From Cunninghamia lanceolata (Eukaryota > Streptophyta > Pinopsida > Cupressales > Cupressaceae), in NCBI GenBank assembly GCA_027924645.1, contig BSBN01000254.1, forward strand, positions 18,196,001-18,260,000: a stretch of 64,000 nt of DNA, written 5' to 3'. Below, in pieces: positions 10,291 to 22,800 of the stretch. Within the stretch, counting starts at the first letter, position 1; each line of letters starts with the position of its first letter. The notes under the pieces were generated by a model that did no database searches, was not told the origin of the DNA, and saw only the letters and a program-made list of their open reading frames with translations. A program made the position numbers and the translations under genes.

Positions 10291-11640
10291 ATGGCAGCAA
10301 GAAGATTTGGAAATTACTCATAAGAGAGCAATGATGAATTAAAAGAAGCTCTTATTGATATTGAAAGATCTAAAGCAGAAATTAGGGATCTAAAGGCTAA
10401 TGTTCAAGAAGTTGATGAATGCATCCTAAAGCTAAGGGAGCAAGTCAAGAAGTTTAAAGAGAAAAGCAAGGAGATAAGTGATCAACTAAATGAAGCACAT
10501 GAAACCCTAAACAACTTAACATTGGAAGTTGAAGAGAAAGAGGAGATTGAAAGGCATTTGAATCAAGTTGTAAAGGATAAGTCTGAGGAATGTGTAAAAT
10601 TGGCTAAAGATGTGTTACTTCTAAAATTTGATCTGGAAGCAGCTAATAGCTATAAAGAAAATTTCAAAATAAGCTCTGTAAAGCTTGAGGAGTTAATTGA
10701 TAGTTGGAAGAGTTTAGATGACAAGCAAGGCTTGGGATTTGAAAAAGGAGAAAGCTCTAAATTAGGTCAAGAAAACATTGAGATGAGGAAAAACAAAAGC
10801 AACCAGTTCCAGAATCAGAGAAGAAGACCTAGGAGACCTCCGGTCAGGCAACCAAATGCTCAAAGGTACCCATCTTTTAATGGCTATTGTTTTAATTGTA
10901 GTAAGTTTGGTCACAAGGCTACTCAGTGTAGGAGTAGAATAAATCAAAATGTTTCATCATTCTCTGGTCAATGTTTCAATTGTAATAAAATTGGTCATAG
11001 ATCAAATGAATGTAGAAGTTTGGTTAGGAATGGTTTTAACTATGCAAAGAATACTCAATCCTTTAATGGAAAGTGCTTTGCATGCAATAGATTTGGGCAT
11101 ATGGCTAACCAATGTAGATCAAGGATGAATTCATTCAATGGAAGGAGTCAAGGATAGAGGAATATTATGTGTTATAACTACAATAGACCTAGACATATTG
11201 CAAAATTCTGTAAAAGCAAAAATGTGAAAAGGAACAACTCTCCAAAAGGGAAAAATACAGAACAGAGGAATGATAAAGGAAAGGAAAAGGTTGATCCGGT
11301 TGAAACTAAGAAAGAGATGGGAAAAATATGGATAAAGAAAGATGTGATTGAAGTCAAGGATGAATCCGCACCAACCTCCGGTGCTGATACTTCCTCTAAG
11401 AAGTAAATTGGGAGCTCTAGCTCAGGGGGAGCAGCTTTGAAAATCCTAATCCCCTAGCCAGATAGTTGTGCTGAGATCCGGAAAAAAAGATATAATGAAA
11501 AGATTCATATGGTAGATCCTTTGAAAGTATTTCCAAAAGAAAAGGATCAAGTGCGGAACAATGCAGAGCAACCTAGATCATCTGTGTTTAACAGAGAAGG
11601 TTTTGACAACTTTTTGAAAGATAGCATTTGTGACGTTTAG
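10291..11640 (+). pseudogene. ORF1: Gag-like coiled-coil protein with four zinc knuckles
   Basis: One frame of 450 codons from ATG 10291 to TAG 11638-11640, broken only by in-frame stops at 10321, 11155, 11404 and 11455. Residues 15-150 form a long charged helical segment (coiled coil). Residues about 170-190 are Arg/Pro-rich. Then come three canonical CX2CX4HX4C knuckles (CFNCSKFGHKATQC, CFNCNKIGHRSNEC, CFACNRFGHMANQC) and a fourth degenerate one, CYNYNRPRHIAKFC. The Lys-rich tail ends near DNFLKDSICDV. It resembles the C-terminal half of SIRE-type Gag, as in the minus-strand Copia here; the UBN2 half is absent. Likely role: packaging of element RNA. Confidence 0.8.
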
Positions 11641-11858
11641 GTTTTGGCAAGAGAAGGTTAAAAGGGTTGTATCCAAAGGAAAAATCACTTTACATTCAAG
11701 CTCTCAAGTGTGTAAGGCGAACAGAAGCGAAAAATTCTAGCGACTGCAGTAATTTCCAAAGCAATTCAAGGCAAGATCAAGCAAAACCCTAATTCGACAA
11801 AAAGAGGTATTTTTTAGATTTGAAACCCTACTGCAAATTTATTTGAATCTTTGCAAAA
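11641..11858 (+). other. Spacer between ORF1 and ORF2, leader-like
   Basis: This 218-base gap is non-coding in the ORF frames and carries AAACCCTA-like stretches (AAAACCCTAATTCG near 11785 and GAAACCCTACTG near 11821) as seen in plant 5' leaders. It suggests ORF2 may have had its own leader, possibly acquired from a host transcript. That is inference only. Confidence 0.35.
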
Positions 11859-14800
11859 ATAGCATCTCCTCAAGTAGTTGATATCATTGAGAGACCATGG
11901 TCAAAGTTCAAGAAACATCCATAAAAATCAACAAAGGTCAATCCAAATGGTGCATTTTCAAAAATTATGTTTGGTGTAATGCATGCCTAAGAAGTTAGGG
12001 CATACATTCACGTTGCCATAGAAGAATTTGGTGACAATAGGTTTGACAATCTCTATCTGAAACATCTAAGCCATGGCAATTTTGATCTAACGGAAGAATA
12101 TAAGGTGCTAAGAGAGAAGAAATTCATTCAGTACATAGAATTCCCAACATTTGCGGAAGATGATTGGGTCCGGTACATTTGAAGCAGGATACATGATGAA
12201 TTTATGTGACTGGAAAGACCATTTATGATCACAAAGGATACGATAAGGACTGTAACTAGATTGGATTCTACTGGAATAGTACCTATTCTAAAAGTTGTGT
12301 AAAATGACACAATGATGATGGCCACCAGAGCAAAATTTAACAAAAAATCTTTAACAATCAACGAGATTGAAGACCTTGCAGTAAGGTTTGCATCTATGGT
12401 AATTGGCTATAAAATCTACTTCTTAAACTAGGAGAACTCTGTCTCAGGTATTGCTATATACATAGCCTATGAGATGATTAAGGAAAATAAGGACTATGAT
12501 CTTTGTGAATTGCTTTGGCAACACCTAATGGAGAATCTAAAGAAGTCAAAAGAAAGCAAGTATCCCTTCAAATTTGGTATGTTGATAATGTGCTTATTTT
12601 TCTATTTCATGCAAGAATTACTAGGAATGAAGCTAATTTGGTCTATTAGTCAACCAATTGTAATTCAAATTAGAAATCACTTGAGTGGCATAAGAAACAA
12701 AGATGCACAGAATACAACTTTGTGGGGCTATTTTAAGAATTTTCAAAAAGCTATACATTATAGACAAAGGATACCTGAATCAATTGTTGAGAGATATAAA
12801 AATGACATATGCTTCATTATCAACAAAGATCAATGTATGATGGAGGTTGTTGAGCCTAGAATAGTTTGGATTATGCCAATGGGGTATGAAGTAGATGCAG
12901 ATGTGTTAGATGGTTATGCCAAGCTCATGTTAAGCAAACCTAGGGACACCTCTGAGCCAAGATTTGGCACTGATGAAGAATTATCTGTGAAAGTCCATGT
13001 TGAAATAAGGAAACTAGAAAACCAGAAAAAGATGAGGAAATTGGTGGAGGAATATGCCCAGAGTATAGGAATTACAAAAGAAGAAGTTGCTAAAACAAGG
13101 GCAAGAACAACTAAAAATTTGAAGGAAGCTAATAAAGCTCCAGAAGTTCATGATGTGCAACAAGAGGCACAAGCAAAAAGGGCTGCAAAAGAGAAGAAAG
13201 AAAATGAACCATTCAAGGCTCCGGAAGAGCCTGAGGAAAAGGCATAGGAACTTGTTGTAACAAGAAAGAGGACAAGAGGTTCAGTCTCTACAAGAACTAC
13301 ATCAAAAACCTCTGGTCTGACCTCATCTATTAGTGCAAAGGCACCCACCAAGAAGCCCGTTGACAAAAGATTCAAAAGACAGAAAACCAAAGGCCATAGA
13401 ATGTATGTCAGTATAGAAGTAGATGAGGAAGAGACTGAGTTAGGTGAAGAAGTGAAGAAGATGAAAACTAAGGCTAACAAAACCTCCAGGAGCAGCAAGA
13501 AGAAACCCTCCAGTAAGGGTAGAACTGAGAAAAGGCCAAGGCAAGATGAGTCTCAGATAGGAGAAGCTACAATAAGTCTAGAGGAAGTCTTGAAGGCCAT
13601 TACAATTAATAGAAATCTAAAGCCTATTGCCCAAATGTATGATGATTATAATGATGCTGATAAAAGGATCATTGAGAATGTTGTCAAATATTTGGATATA
13701 TTTAATAAAGCTCTCATTGAGATAATTACTGATCTCCCAGACAGTTTGGGAAGTATAATGTCCGCAAGAAAGGAAGCTACCATGGCTAAGGATGTTGAAC
13801 TCAGAGAACATACACTGATAAAGTTATGTCTGGTGATCACACCAGAAGAAAAAGCAAAAGTCTCTAAAGTTCTACATAAAGAATTTAGAACCAAAAGGAG
13901 AATGAACACTCTCATATTAGATGACATCGAGAAAGTAGTCAAGGAGACTGAGGAAATCACTCTGAAAGCATTGAAAGAATTTCATCTTCCAACAATATAT
14001 GATAATGAAGAAATAGGTGTTGGAGATGACACAGCCATTCCAGAAGTTGCCATGGATCAAGGACTAGACAAAAGTGATGAAGAGCCAAAGGATAAAGAAG
14101 ATCTAGTCCCTGCTACTGGTTTGGATACTATTGTTAAGGATCAATCTAATATAAGTATTCCTCTGGAACAACAAACTGATGACCAAACAGACAAAGAGAA
14201 GACTAAGAAGCAAAACAAAGATGATGATCAAGAAGAGGAACAAGCTGAGGAGAACTCTGTACCAAAACAAAAGGATGATGAAAATGAGGCCATGAATTTG
14301 GATCCGTCAGAACAAAATGAAGAATAAATCTTTGGTATAGCAAGAGACATTGCGGAGTCCATTACGGAATTCTTGGAACAAGAAAAATAAGTCTTAGACG
14401 AGCCTAAATATTTGCAGAGACCAATAAATTTGGACTCAATGTCTCCTATACAAAAATTCCAACTGGTGTCAATTGTTCAAGCAAAGGCACAGGGAGAAAT
14501 GATGAAAACACACATACAAGACAATGAGCTCATTGGTGCAGCATCTGAGGTGTTGGAGAAGTTGATGCATGAATACTAGAAAGATTCATTATTATCATCA
14601 ACTGATCAACTTAAAGGTATGATAAAATCAATCAGCACTCATTTTGAATCTTTTGAAAAAGCCGTAGAGATAAAAGTCATAAAAGAGTTTGACAAGATAA
14701 GATTAGCTGAATTAAAGACTATGTTAGAAAATGATAAAACTCTGTTAGACAATGGAATAAGAGGTATACATAGTGCCATTCAAGAAGCTTGTCATTTGTA

Positions 14801-15236
14801 CAAATTTTGTTTATCATGGCCAGAAGCCACAGAAGAGTTAGAGGAAAAGATAAAGGATCTGAAATTGCATCTGACAAATATTTCTAAATCAATTAATCCA
14901 GCAGTTGAGTCAATGAGCAGCAAAGAGATACAAGTGATCAATATTCATAATGACTTAAGTAATCTAGTGAATAAGAGGGATCAAATGAAAAATAGATTGT
15001 GTCAATTGAGAGGACTAATAAGTCCTAAGCTAGACTCAATGTCAAAACTTGCAGCAGAAGCACTGCAGGTAAATACACTAATTGATATACCCTCTGATGT
15101 ATAAAAGGTAGAAAAATTGGTCTTCCTAATAAATGGTGATATTCAAATTTTGGAAAATGCAAAGAAGAGTTGGGATGGAGAGCTGGCTCAAATCAAGAAC
15201 ACCTTCAACGACATCCTACAACCCACATCAAATTAA
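11859..15236 (+). pseudogene. ORF2: large protein of unknown function, 1,125 codons in one frame
   Basis: A single frame runs from ATA 11859 (probably a mutated ATG: AAAATAGCATCTCC) to TAA 15234-15236. It has eleven nonsense codons, at 11922, 11988, 12180, 12207, 12300, 12429, 13245, 14325, 14388, 14577 and 15102, and no frameshift in 3.4 kb. Residues about 1-350 are a mixed helical region with Trp/Phe/Tyr-rich patches. Residues 350-560 are Glu/Lys-rich helix ending in basic nuclear-signal-like clusters (KKKPSSKGRTEKRPRQ). Residues 570-730 are predicted globular-helical, 730-830 very acidic (QEEEQAEEN) and 900-1125 coiled-coil-like. No protease, polymerase or integrase motif is present and I recognise no family. 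It could be a captured host gene or a lineage-specific retroelement protein. Confidence 0.7.
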
Positions 15237-15475
15237 GTTGAAGATTGCACCTATACATATGTGGTAGAGTATGACAGTTTTTACAATTTTTACAAGTTTT
15301 AACACAATTTTGACTCCTGTACATACACCTTTTCCATTGATGTCAAAGGGGGAGAAGAAAACTAGTGAAAAATGGGAAAACACCTAAGGGGAGAAGAAAT
15401 ACAAAGTGTTTACAGTAAGGGGGAGCAGATAAGTATTTTTCACTAAGTGTTGCCAACAATGCCAAAGGGGGAGAT
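15237..15475 (+). promoter_or_regulatory. 3' non-coding region with repeated purine tracts and PPT
   Basis: Several GGGGGAG tracts occur (near 15349, 15389, 15420 and 15467). The last, AAAGGGGGAGAT at 15464-15475, abuts the 3' LTR and is the expected plus-strand primer. Multiple upstream purine tracts are typical of SIRE-like Copia elements, and the same pattern is seen on the minus strand at 29411-29650. Confidence 0.75.
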
Positions 15476-16967
15476 TGTTAGCAAGAGACACTGCTCTGAT
15501 GGATGTTGAATGTTGTCATTGATGGCAACAAGACTAAGGGATTCTACTGACATGGCAAAGAGACTTTACTCCAGAAAAATAAATGACTAAGTATTGGTAG
15601 TATACATTATACAAAGGAAGTGACAGTATTTGAGATGGTATGCCTCCGCAGTTAAAGAAACTTGTATGCAGTTCAGGTATGTTGTCCATAGCTACCTAGT
15701 GATCACATGTTCTAGTGTTTAAGTCCTGACTTCCTCCAAAAGTCATTTGGTGAAGTGTCTAAGTCTAGGTGAACAAAGTCAAGTCAGGAACAGTGCACAG
15801 TACTAGAGTAAAAGGGTCTACATTCCTCTACTATGGCATATTTTGTATTACGGTTCTGAGGCAACAAAGTTACATACCATAACTACCTAAATCAAGAGTT
15901 ACAGCTTCTGGAGCTCAACAGATCACATCCTACAAGTTCTCCAGTATCGACTTCCAGTTTGACAGTATTTCACTGTGACAGAACATCAGTTCCAAGATCC
16001 GCATTTTGTTGTAAAGGACTATTATGTTATGCAGATCTGAAGGTATGTTAAAAGGTCAATGATGAATGTTGGATATGATTTTTAGAGTCTTATATGATCC
16101 ATAGTAGAAGTTATGATGTGACAGTTGAATTGGTTAAGTGTGTTCTCAAGGGACAAGCTGATAGACATGTTAGATCTATATGCGGAAAATATATATTGTT
16201 CAAATAATCAATTTAAGTAGTTGAATGATTGGTGTTGGCCTATATGAAGACTATTGTATGATTGTTTGGGTCCGCATTGTTATTTGTACACAAGATCAAG
16301 CCGACAAGGTATAACACTTGCATACACGTTTCTTGTCTTGCTTCCTAACCTAATTGTAAGATAATTCATGTTGCAGATATATATACTCGGTAGATTTTGG
16401 TATTAGAGGTGGTGATCTTGTTGATGTGCGAATTCAATGTGTGTATGATCTAAGGCAGTATTGTGATTAGAAAAGGACAGCAAGGACATAAGAATAAAGT
16501 ATATGTAAAGTAGAGCAGAAAGAGCAAAACAGACACAATGAAGACTTTTGAATCTATATATTGAGCCATCAATGGAACTGCAATTCAGCATTCGATAGAT
16601 GCATTTAGAGCAGTCATCTCTTAGCAGTGAACCAATCTTTCTTCTATCTTATCTTATGTTTTCTTGGCAGTGAACCTAGTGCAGTGAGCACTTTCTTGGA
16701 CAATGAGCCCTAAGGTAGTGAGCCTTCATGTAATTCAGCATTGCTATCATAATATATTGTGAGCTAACACTCACCATGGTTCTTTCCTTGTTTGGGTTTT
16801 CCACGTAAAAATCCCAGTGTCCATGTGTTATGTCTTTATGGTTATTGTTCTCTTGTTTATTCTGCTTTCATGTTATTAATTTTGGTAATTGGATTAATGA
16901 ACATGCTAATAAGTGGTTTTATGGAATATTGATTCACCCCTCCTCTCAGTTTTCTTTGTATTCAATA
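15476..16967 (+). repeat. 3' LTR of the ORF2-bearing Copia-type element
   Basis: The LTR is 1,492 bases, aligned with 8745-10222. It contains a segment near 15930-15990 that differs from the 5' copy, so an insertion/deletion separates them. The terminal CA is mutated to TA (TTCAATA). Its right edge is fixed by the GGCTC duplication at 16968-16972. Confidence 0.9.
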
Positions 16968-16972
16968 GGCTC

Positions 16973-19490
16973 CTATGCAAAAACCAACCTCACCATTGAG
17001 TCTAGGAGGTCTCGTAGTTGAAGATTTACATAAAATTTGCTATGTTTTGCTTATTGAAAGTTTTTAAATTTTATTTTATTTTGGCAGTCTGTATAGAACA
17101 AATCTGTACCATACGGACCCGCCATACAGTCTACACACAACTCTGATCTTATTGTTATTTTCTTTGTTTCTTAATTTGCAGGTTATATTTCATAGGTTGG
17201 TCAACTTTGTTTATTTTTTCTTCCCATGGCATATTCACCTCTGGTCTCCCAGTCAAACTCCCTTCCACTGCCACCACCACTATCAATTTCATCTTACTTC
17301 TTGCTACCTCCTAAACCCTAACTCTTCTTTCCACCGACTATTTTTTCATTCCCACTGACCGCCACCTCTTCTCCCCCTGATCTCTGCTCACAAACCCCTA
17401 CACCTAATTTCCACTTATGTCACCTGTTAAATCATTTACCGCCACTTTCCACCCCTGCAAACCGCTCGGTCGACACCTTGGTCGACACTCCTGTCGACCT
17501 CATATACCTCTCTTCGCCATTGTGTATTGAACTCTGCTACATCTGCCGACCTAGTCGCCTACACCATCAGCTTCATTGTCGACTATACTCCCTCAACCCT
17601 TGCTCTTTAGCCTACGGCCTTACCAGTGACCATAGGGCCTATCTTCCAGCCCCCTGTCATTTATCTTTCCTTTTTTTATTTTTTGTTTCACTTTCACCCT
17701 TGGTCACATGAAGGACCAAGAGCTCCACTAAAAACATAACTGCCAGGCAAACCATGGTTTTCTAAACCACTGCATGTGAACACAACGACTGCTAATTGCT
17801 AGCAGTTTCCTTAACCGTCCAAACTTGACCTTCTTCCTCCTAAAGCCCTAAAAGGTTAGTTTTTTTTCTTTTTTTCATAATAGGTCATATTTTCATGAAA
17901 CCACCAGCGTTGGAGAGATGACTTTCCCAGCTTCACTGTGGTGAAGGAATTTTTAGGTAATTTTATCAAGTTTGTTAGCTACATTCAGTTGAAGTCACCC
18001 CTTCTTTGCAACCTTTAAATGATCATAACTTGTGCAAAACTTATTTGATTTTAGTGAATTTTTTTCAAAATAGCATAGAATTTCTTATAGATTCTGATCA
18101 TATCATGTATTTTGATGTCACTATTCATTATTATCAAAAAAATTTCAAATTTAACTTTTCATCTAACTAGTTGGTTTACAAGTTTCTTTGTTCTTTTTTG
18201 TTTTGGTGGAATCTAGGAGAACATAAGGCACTACACAACATCAACATCAGCATCAAATCTGAAGACAAATATTCCAAGTAGACACAATCCAACTTTTGGC
18301 TTTTCATTTGATCAAAATCTTGTTTGTAATCACACTTCGATTTGGGCTTAAAACAAACAATTGTTTGCATCATCATTCTTGAAATTGGGTTTAAAATGAG
18401 CATGTGTCTTCATCGTCACATTTGGATTTGGGTATAAAATGAACTTGTACTTGAATTTCTTGGTGGATTTGAGTGCGATTTATGGTGTGTATGCTCTTCT
18501 CATGCACTTTATGTGATCTTGAGAATCAAAAACATCCTTTAATCCATTCATCTTCACACACACATTTCAATTTCTAAGGGTAAATAAACATTGTGAGTGT
18601 GAATCAAGTGTGTGTGTGTATGCTCTCTCCTCGCACTGCAAGGTGATCTTGGAGATCAAAAGCACTGAATTAATTTGTTTTTTTTACCCTTCCTAGGAGG
18701 CCTTCTTGTAGAAATAACACTCCAAGGGATGACCTCAACTCTTGTGTTCTGATGGAGTCTAAAAAGTGAGGAGTGAATCAAAAGACACACCTCTTGGAAG
18801 TTGGAATCTTATCATTCGGGCTAAGCCCCCAAGAACTTTATACCTTGGGGAAGTGAAGGTGAAGGGTGGTTTACCCCTTTCTCCTAGTTGTGTGGTATTA
18901 TTTCACTTTCATATCACAGAATTGGGCCCCCCATACCTTGTGTATATTGGGGACATCCTTAGATGACTTGTGCATCTTAGACTAAGACCTATTGGCCACA
19001 CCCACTTGATTAATATTAGGCTTGTTGATGTGTCTTCAATTGTCTTCATAATCACAACATTCAATTTCCAAATTCAAACTTCCTATTATGTCTTGTGTGT
19101 GTGATTCATGCATGTACATGTGAAATATTTTGTTTGGAAATTGCATAAGTCAACCTATCAACAAACACATTCTGCATCATCCTAAACATCCTTATCATCA
19201 CTTCCATCCTAAGTCAAGTCACCCTCATCGTAATCCAAACCCTAATCATCTTAATTATCCACCTTAGTTATCCCTTGATTAATCCAATCCATTTCAAGAG
19301 TCTACCAGTGTCTTTCTCCCCTGCCTATCCTCTTGAGGGGGCATCATTCCACATCATCATCCTAGTCTTATCCACACTCCAACCAATTTATCCACATCAT
19401 ATCCTAATCACTCCACATCATCATTCTAGCTTTAATTTAATCAATTTCATCCATCCCATCATCCTAATCATATCCTAATCACTTGTCAAA
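16973..19490 (+). other. Leader of the G-patch element, no coding domain seen
   Basis: About 2.5 kb between the Copia-type insert and the G-patch reading frame. Bases 17220-17850 are pyrimidine-rich (CCACCACC, CCTCTTCTCC). At 18330-18440 a roughly 40-base unit with ATTTGGG-TTAAAA is repeated three times. A direct repeat of about 50 bases occurs at about 18490 and 18615 (GTGTATGCTCT...GTGATCTTG). A run CCTATCCTCTTGAGGGGGCATCAT near 19322 recurs near 25780. No retroelement protein motif was recognised. Confidence 0.5.
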
Positions 19491-22450
19491 ATGGTTGTGA
19501 TCATTAACAAGCCTAGGACAAACCCAAAACCCAAAATCACAATCCTAGGAGTCTATCGTTCTAGCTCCAATAATGATGGGCACCTTGTAGATCATGATGC
19601 ATATTTTGAGGAACAAGATGAAATACAAAGACTTAAACATATGTATAAATCCATCCAAATACTAGAAAACAAGAACCTAGAGGATGATCATTATGGTGTT
19701 CAAAAAATGTTTAATGAACTTTGGATGCTATATAAAAAATAACAAGTCACTACCCCACCACAACACCAACAATTCCAACAAACACAAGACGCCATCCAAC
19801 AACAATGACAATCCCAAATACAACAAGTCCTAGACCACCAACAATTCCAACAACTACAAGCCATTGTCCAATAAAACCAACAATCCCTACAACAACTCTT
19901 AGTTGCCCAACAAACACAACCCCTATCCATTCAACAACCATAGCCACAACCTTCATTTAACACATCATCCACTACACCTTTCTCTATGCAACATCAACAA
20001 CTTCCACCTCAATCCTATGTGTCATCCCCCTCCACATCATACCAACCCAATTCATCCACATAACATGTTTATCCTATATTACCCTATCCCACTTCTTCCA
20101 ATATTAATCAATATCCATACCAATCCATACCCCAAGAACATCCAACTACTTATCCCAACATTTCACCTCACCACCAAATACATTCACAAGACTATCAAGT
20201 TCCTTCACAACAAGACCATGCAAGTCCAAGTTACCCTTTGTACCAAGATCAAGTGTCCATAATTCCTCATGCTACCTTTGACAAGGGAACACACCACTCT
20301 AGATTATGCATCTTATGGGTATCCTCCATCATTATCCAATCAAATGCAAATCCAAGAGCCTACTAGTCCTATCACAACACCACCATGTACTCCCACTCCT
20401 AGTCCATTGATCCATCAATCTTCTAGTCCATCAAGCCCTTCATTACCTTCATCACATTCACCATCATGTCCCTCCAAGCCTCCTAATCCTATCACATCAA
20501 CATCACCATCTCCAAGAATACCAAATAATCCCACCCAAATGACTTTGGATATTGTAGCTATTGTTGATAAAAACCCTAACAAATATCTTAAAAGGATACT
20601 TCATCCAAGATATAAAATACCTGTGGATTTTGATATAACCCCCTTTCTCCCTGAAGATCATCTCCTAATTGAAAAAACATTTGAAGGATCTTCCCAACCA
20701 CATGTTAAAGAAACCATAAACCCTGGCAACACATCAAACCTTCCATGTAGCCTAAATCCCAATCAATCCAATCCCATTATCCCTCCATCTAATCCAAATC
20801 CTAATCCTAATCCTAGAACACCATCCACCATTATTATCCATCCATTATATTGTCCATCCACCCATACACTTATGAAGGATGTGATCCAATGGTTGTTAGC
20901 AAGGAATAAACCATCTCCATGTCATCAAACACCTCTCCTTGAATCTATCAAGAGTCTTCAAACACCCTGTCTAGTCCTCCAAATACATCATGTAGCCCAC
21001 AACCCACCAAGCCTATTGAAGAGTCTCTGATCATGAGTCCAAGTCAAGATCCATTGTACTCTCATGTTGTTGACCATCAAGATCCTATCAAGCCTATCCA
21101 AGAGTCTCCCACTTCCACTTCCATCCAAAATCAAGAGCTATGTCAAGAGTTTAATCTAAAGAATATTGAAACAATAATCCCTTGTCTAAATCGAGATCAA
21201 AGCCCTTCCATTCAACCATCCATAACCTATATATTTTCTATGATCAAGATATTACCTATGACCATGAGCCTCTCCATGAGAAAAATGATCCTATCCATAA
21301 TCCCACAACTATCCATGAGCAAGCTACCTAAGAACCACATACTCCATCTACTCCTCCTCATGGTTATCTTAGCAATAAGAGTGAGTATGAAAGTCTTGTT
21401 CATGAACTTGAGCACTCACCCCACTTCATGGACTTCCTTCAAAACAAAGAAACCACAACCATCCAAAATCCTCCATCTAGCCCTATCCATGATCTACAAA
21501 CATCTATTTCCCTTGATGAGACACTTGGCTCCCAAGTAAGCATAGATGATTTAACAAATAGATTGAATCTTAATGAGAATAATGATAATCAAGATCCTAA
21601 TAATCCTTTGTCATCCACTATCGACCATATTGCAAATTTATCATCCTATCCCATTGGTCTTACCACCTTCATTTATGAATGTTCTTCCTTAGGAAAGCAA
21701 CAACCACTATCCACCACCTTACCCTCTTCATCAAATAATGAGCTTGTGTCTAGTGTCCAAAACACACATAGTCCCATTGTCCATCACATACTCCAAAAAA
21801 TGAATTATCAAGGTAAAGGCTTAGGCCTTCATGAACAAGGTATTTTGGAGCCCATCCATGTCAAAGTCCCTCCACGATCATATGACCTTGGATATATACC
21901 CCAAGGAAAATAATCTCAAGATGTTGGTACTTCCTCCATGCCTCTTAAATCCACCCCTTTCCATCACAAACCACATCATATCCCCAAAACATATGTTTCC
22001 ATCCCTCCTCCATTGTCCTACAAATCCCAAAATCATGTGACCATATACCTTCTACCCTCCACTTTACCTCTACTACTTCCAACTCCTAATATCCCTCCAT
22101 CCACTCTACCTCCACTTCTCCCAACGCCTAATATCCCTATCATCCAATCCCCTCATCCATTTATCCATAAATCCACTTTTAATCCCTCCACCCATAAATC
22201 CCCTTACATTCTTAATCATGATCAATAAATGCACACATCGACAAAACATGAAGCTTCCACCAATCCCGTGAGATTCAAAAATAAAAATTTGGATGCCTCT
22301 ATTTATATAGCAAAAAATCCTAAAAATACTCATGCCTTAAGGCATCAATGCAAAGAATCAAAGAAAAATACATCCAAAAGGTTATCCAAGCCCATACCTC
22401 CGCATGAAAAGTCCAAAACTAAAATGGTTTGGGTCCCTAAGCAAAAATAA
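19491..22450 (+). pseudogene. Pro/Gln/Ser-rich protein with C-terminal G-patch domain
   Basis: The reading starts MVVIINKPRTNPK at 19491 and runs about 980 codons with at least two frameshifts (near 20300 and 21030-21430) and several stops. Part 1 (to about 20280) is a charged N-terminus with KKQQVTTPPQ and long Gln-rich helices. Part 2 (20290-21030) is Pro/Ser-rich with a compact motif LKRILHPRYKIPVDFDITP. Part 3 (21428-21913) holds the G-patch at 21782-21870: HHILQKMNYQGKGLG, then EQGILEPIHV. A basic tail follows with two WVPK motifs. G-patch domains bind RNA and activate DEAH helicases, and one is found in the protease region of betaretroviruses. The role here, possibly Gag-like RNA binding, is inference. 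Confidence 0.65.
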
Positions 22451-22800
22451 ATCAAGTCAAATGAAGCATCCATATCCCAAAAATCCTAAAGATCCAATTC
22501 CATCCAAACGTTTCGAATTCCTTCACCCCATAAATCCCAATGCAAAAATCATAAAATTCCTAAGTCCATGTGGGTCCCTAAATTCATAAATCAACCATCC
22601 ACTAAGCCCACATGTCCATTGCTTCCTACATAGGTCCTCCAAATCAAAAGCTTCATTGTTTATCACGGTGTGTGCAACCATTGGTCTTGGTTCCTTTCCA
22701 TTCCAAAACATTCTCGCATACCTCCATCTCTCCATATTTTATCCATTATCCTACATATCTCCCCTATCACCTTCCTATGGTCCATGCTTTTGCATAAACC
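22451..22800 (+). other. Degenerate 3' continuation of the G-patch ORF
   Basis: Residual coding-like segments in the same frame include a second WVPK motif (near 22567). Stops become dense and no domain is visible. Confidence 0.4.

Larger units (their letters stand above)
8745..16967 (+). mobile_element. Non-autonomous Copia-type LTR element with two ORFs and no pol
   Basis: LTRs at 8745-10222 and 15476-16967 begin TGTT-GCAAGAGACACTG. An exact duplication GGCTC lies at 8740-8744 and 16968-16972. A TGGTATCAGAGC primer site follows the 5' LTR, and the purine tract AAAGGGGGAGAT abuts the 3' LTR. The 5.25 kb interior has a coiled-coil and zinc-knuckle ORF1 and a long ORF2, but no protease, integrase or reverse transcriptase. 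LTR design, primer site and purine tract are SIRE/Copia-like, so it is probably mobilised in trans by an autonomous Copia. It sits in the leader of the G-patch element. Confidence 0.9.

Noticed and set aside
17152..17711. Host protein exons in the pyrimidine-rich leader of the G-patch element
   Set aside because: Reading frames are short, low-complexity and without domains or clear splice sites; they sit inside LTR boundaries.
18766..18966. 66-residue ORF as a small gene
   Set aside because: No homology recognised, no conserved start context, and it lies within the untranslated leader of a retroelement.
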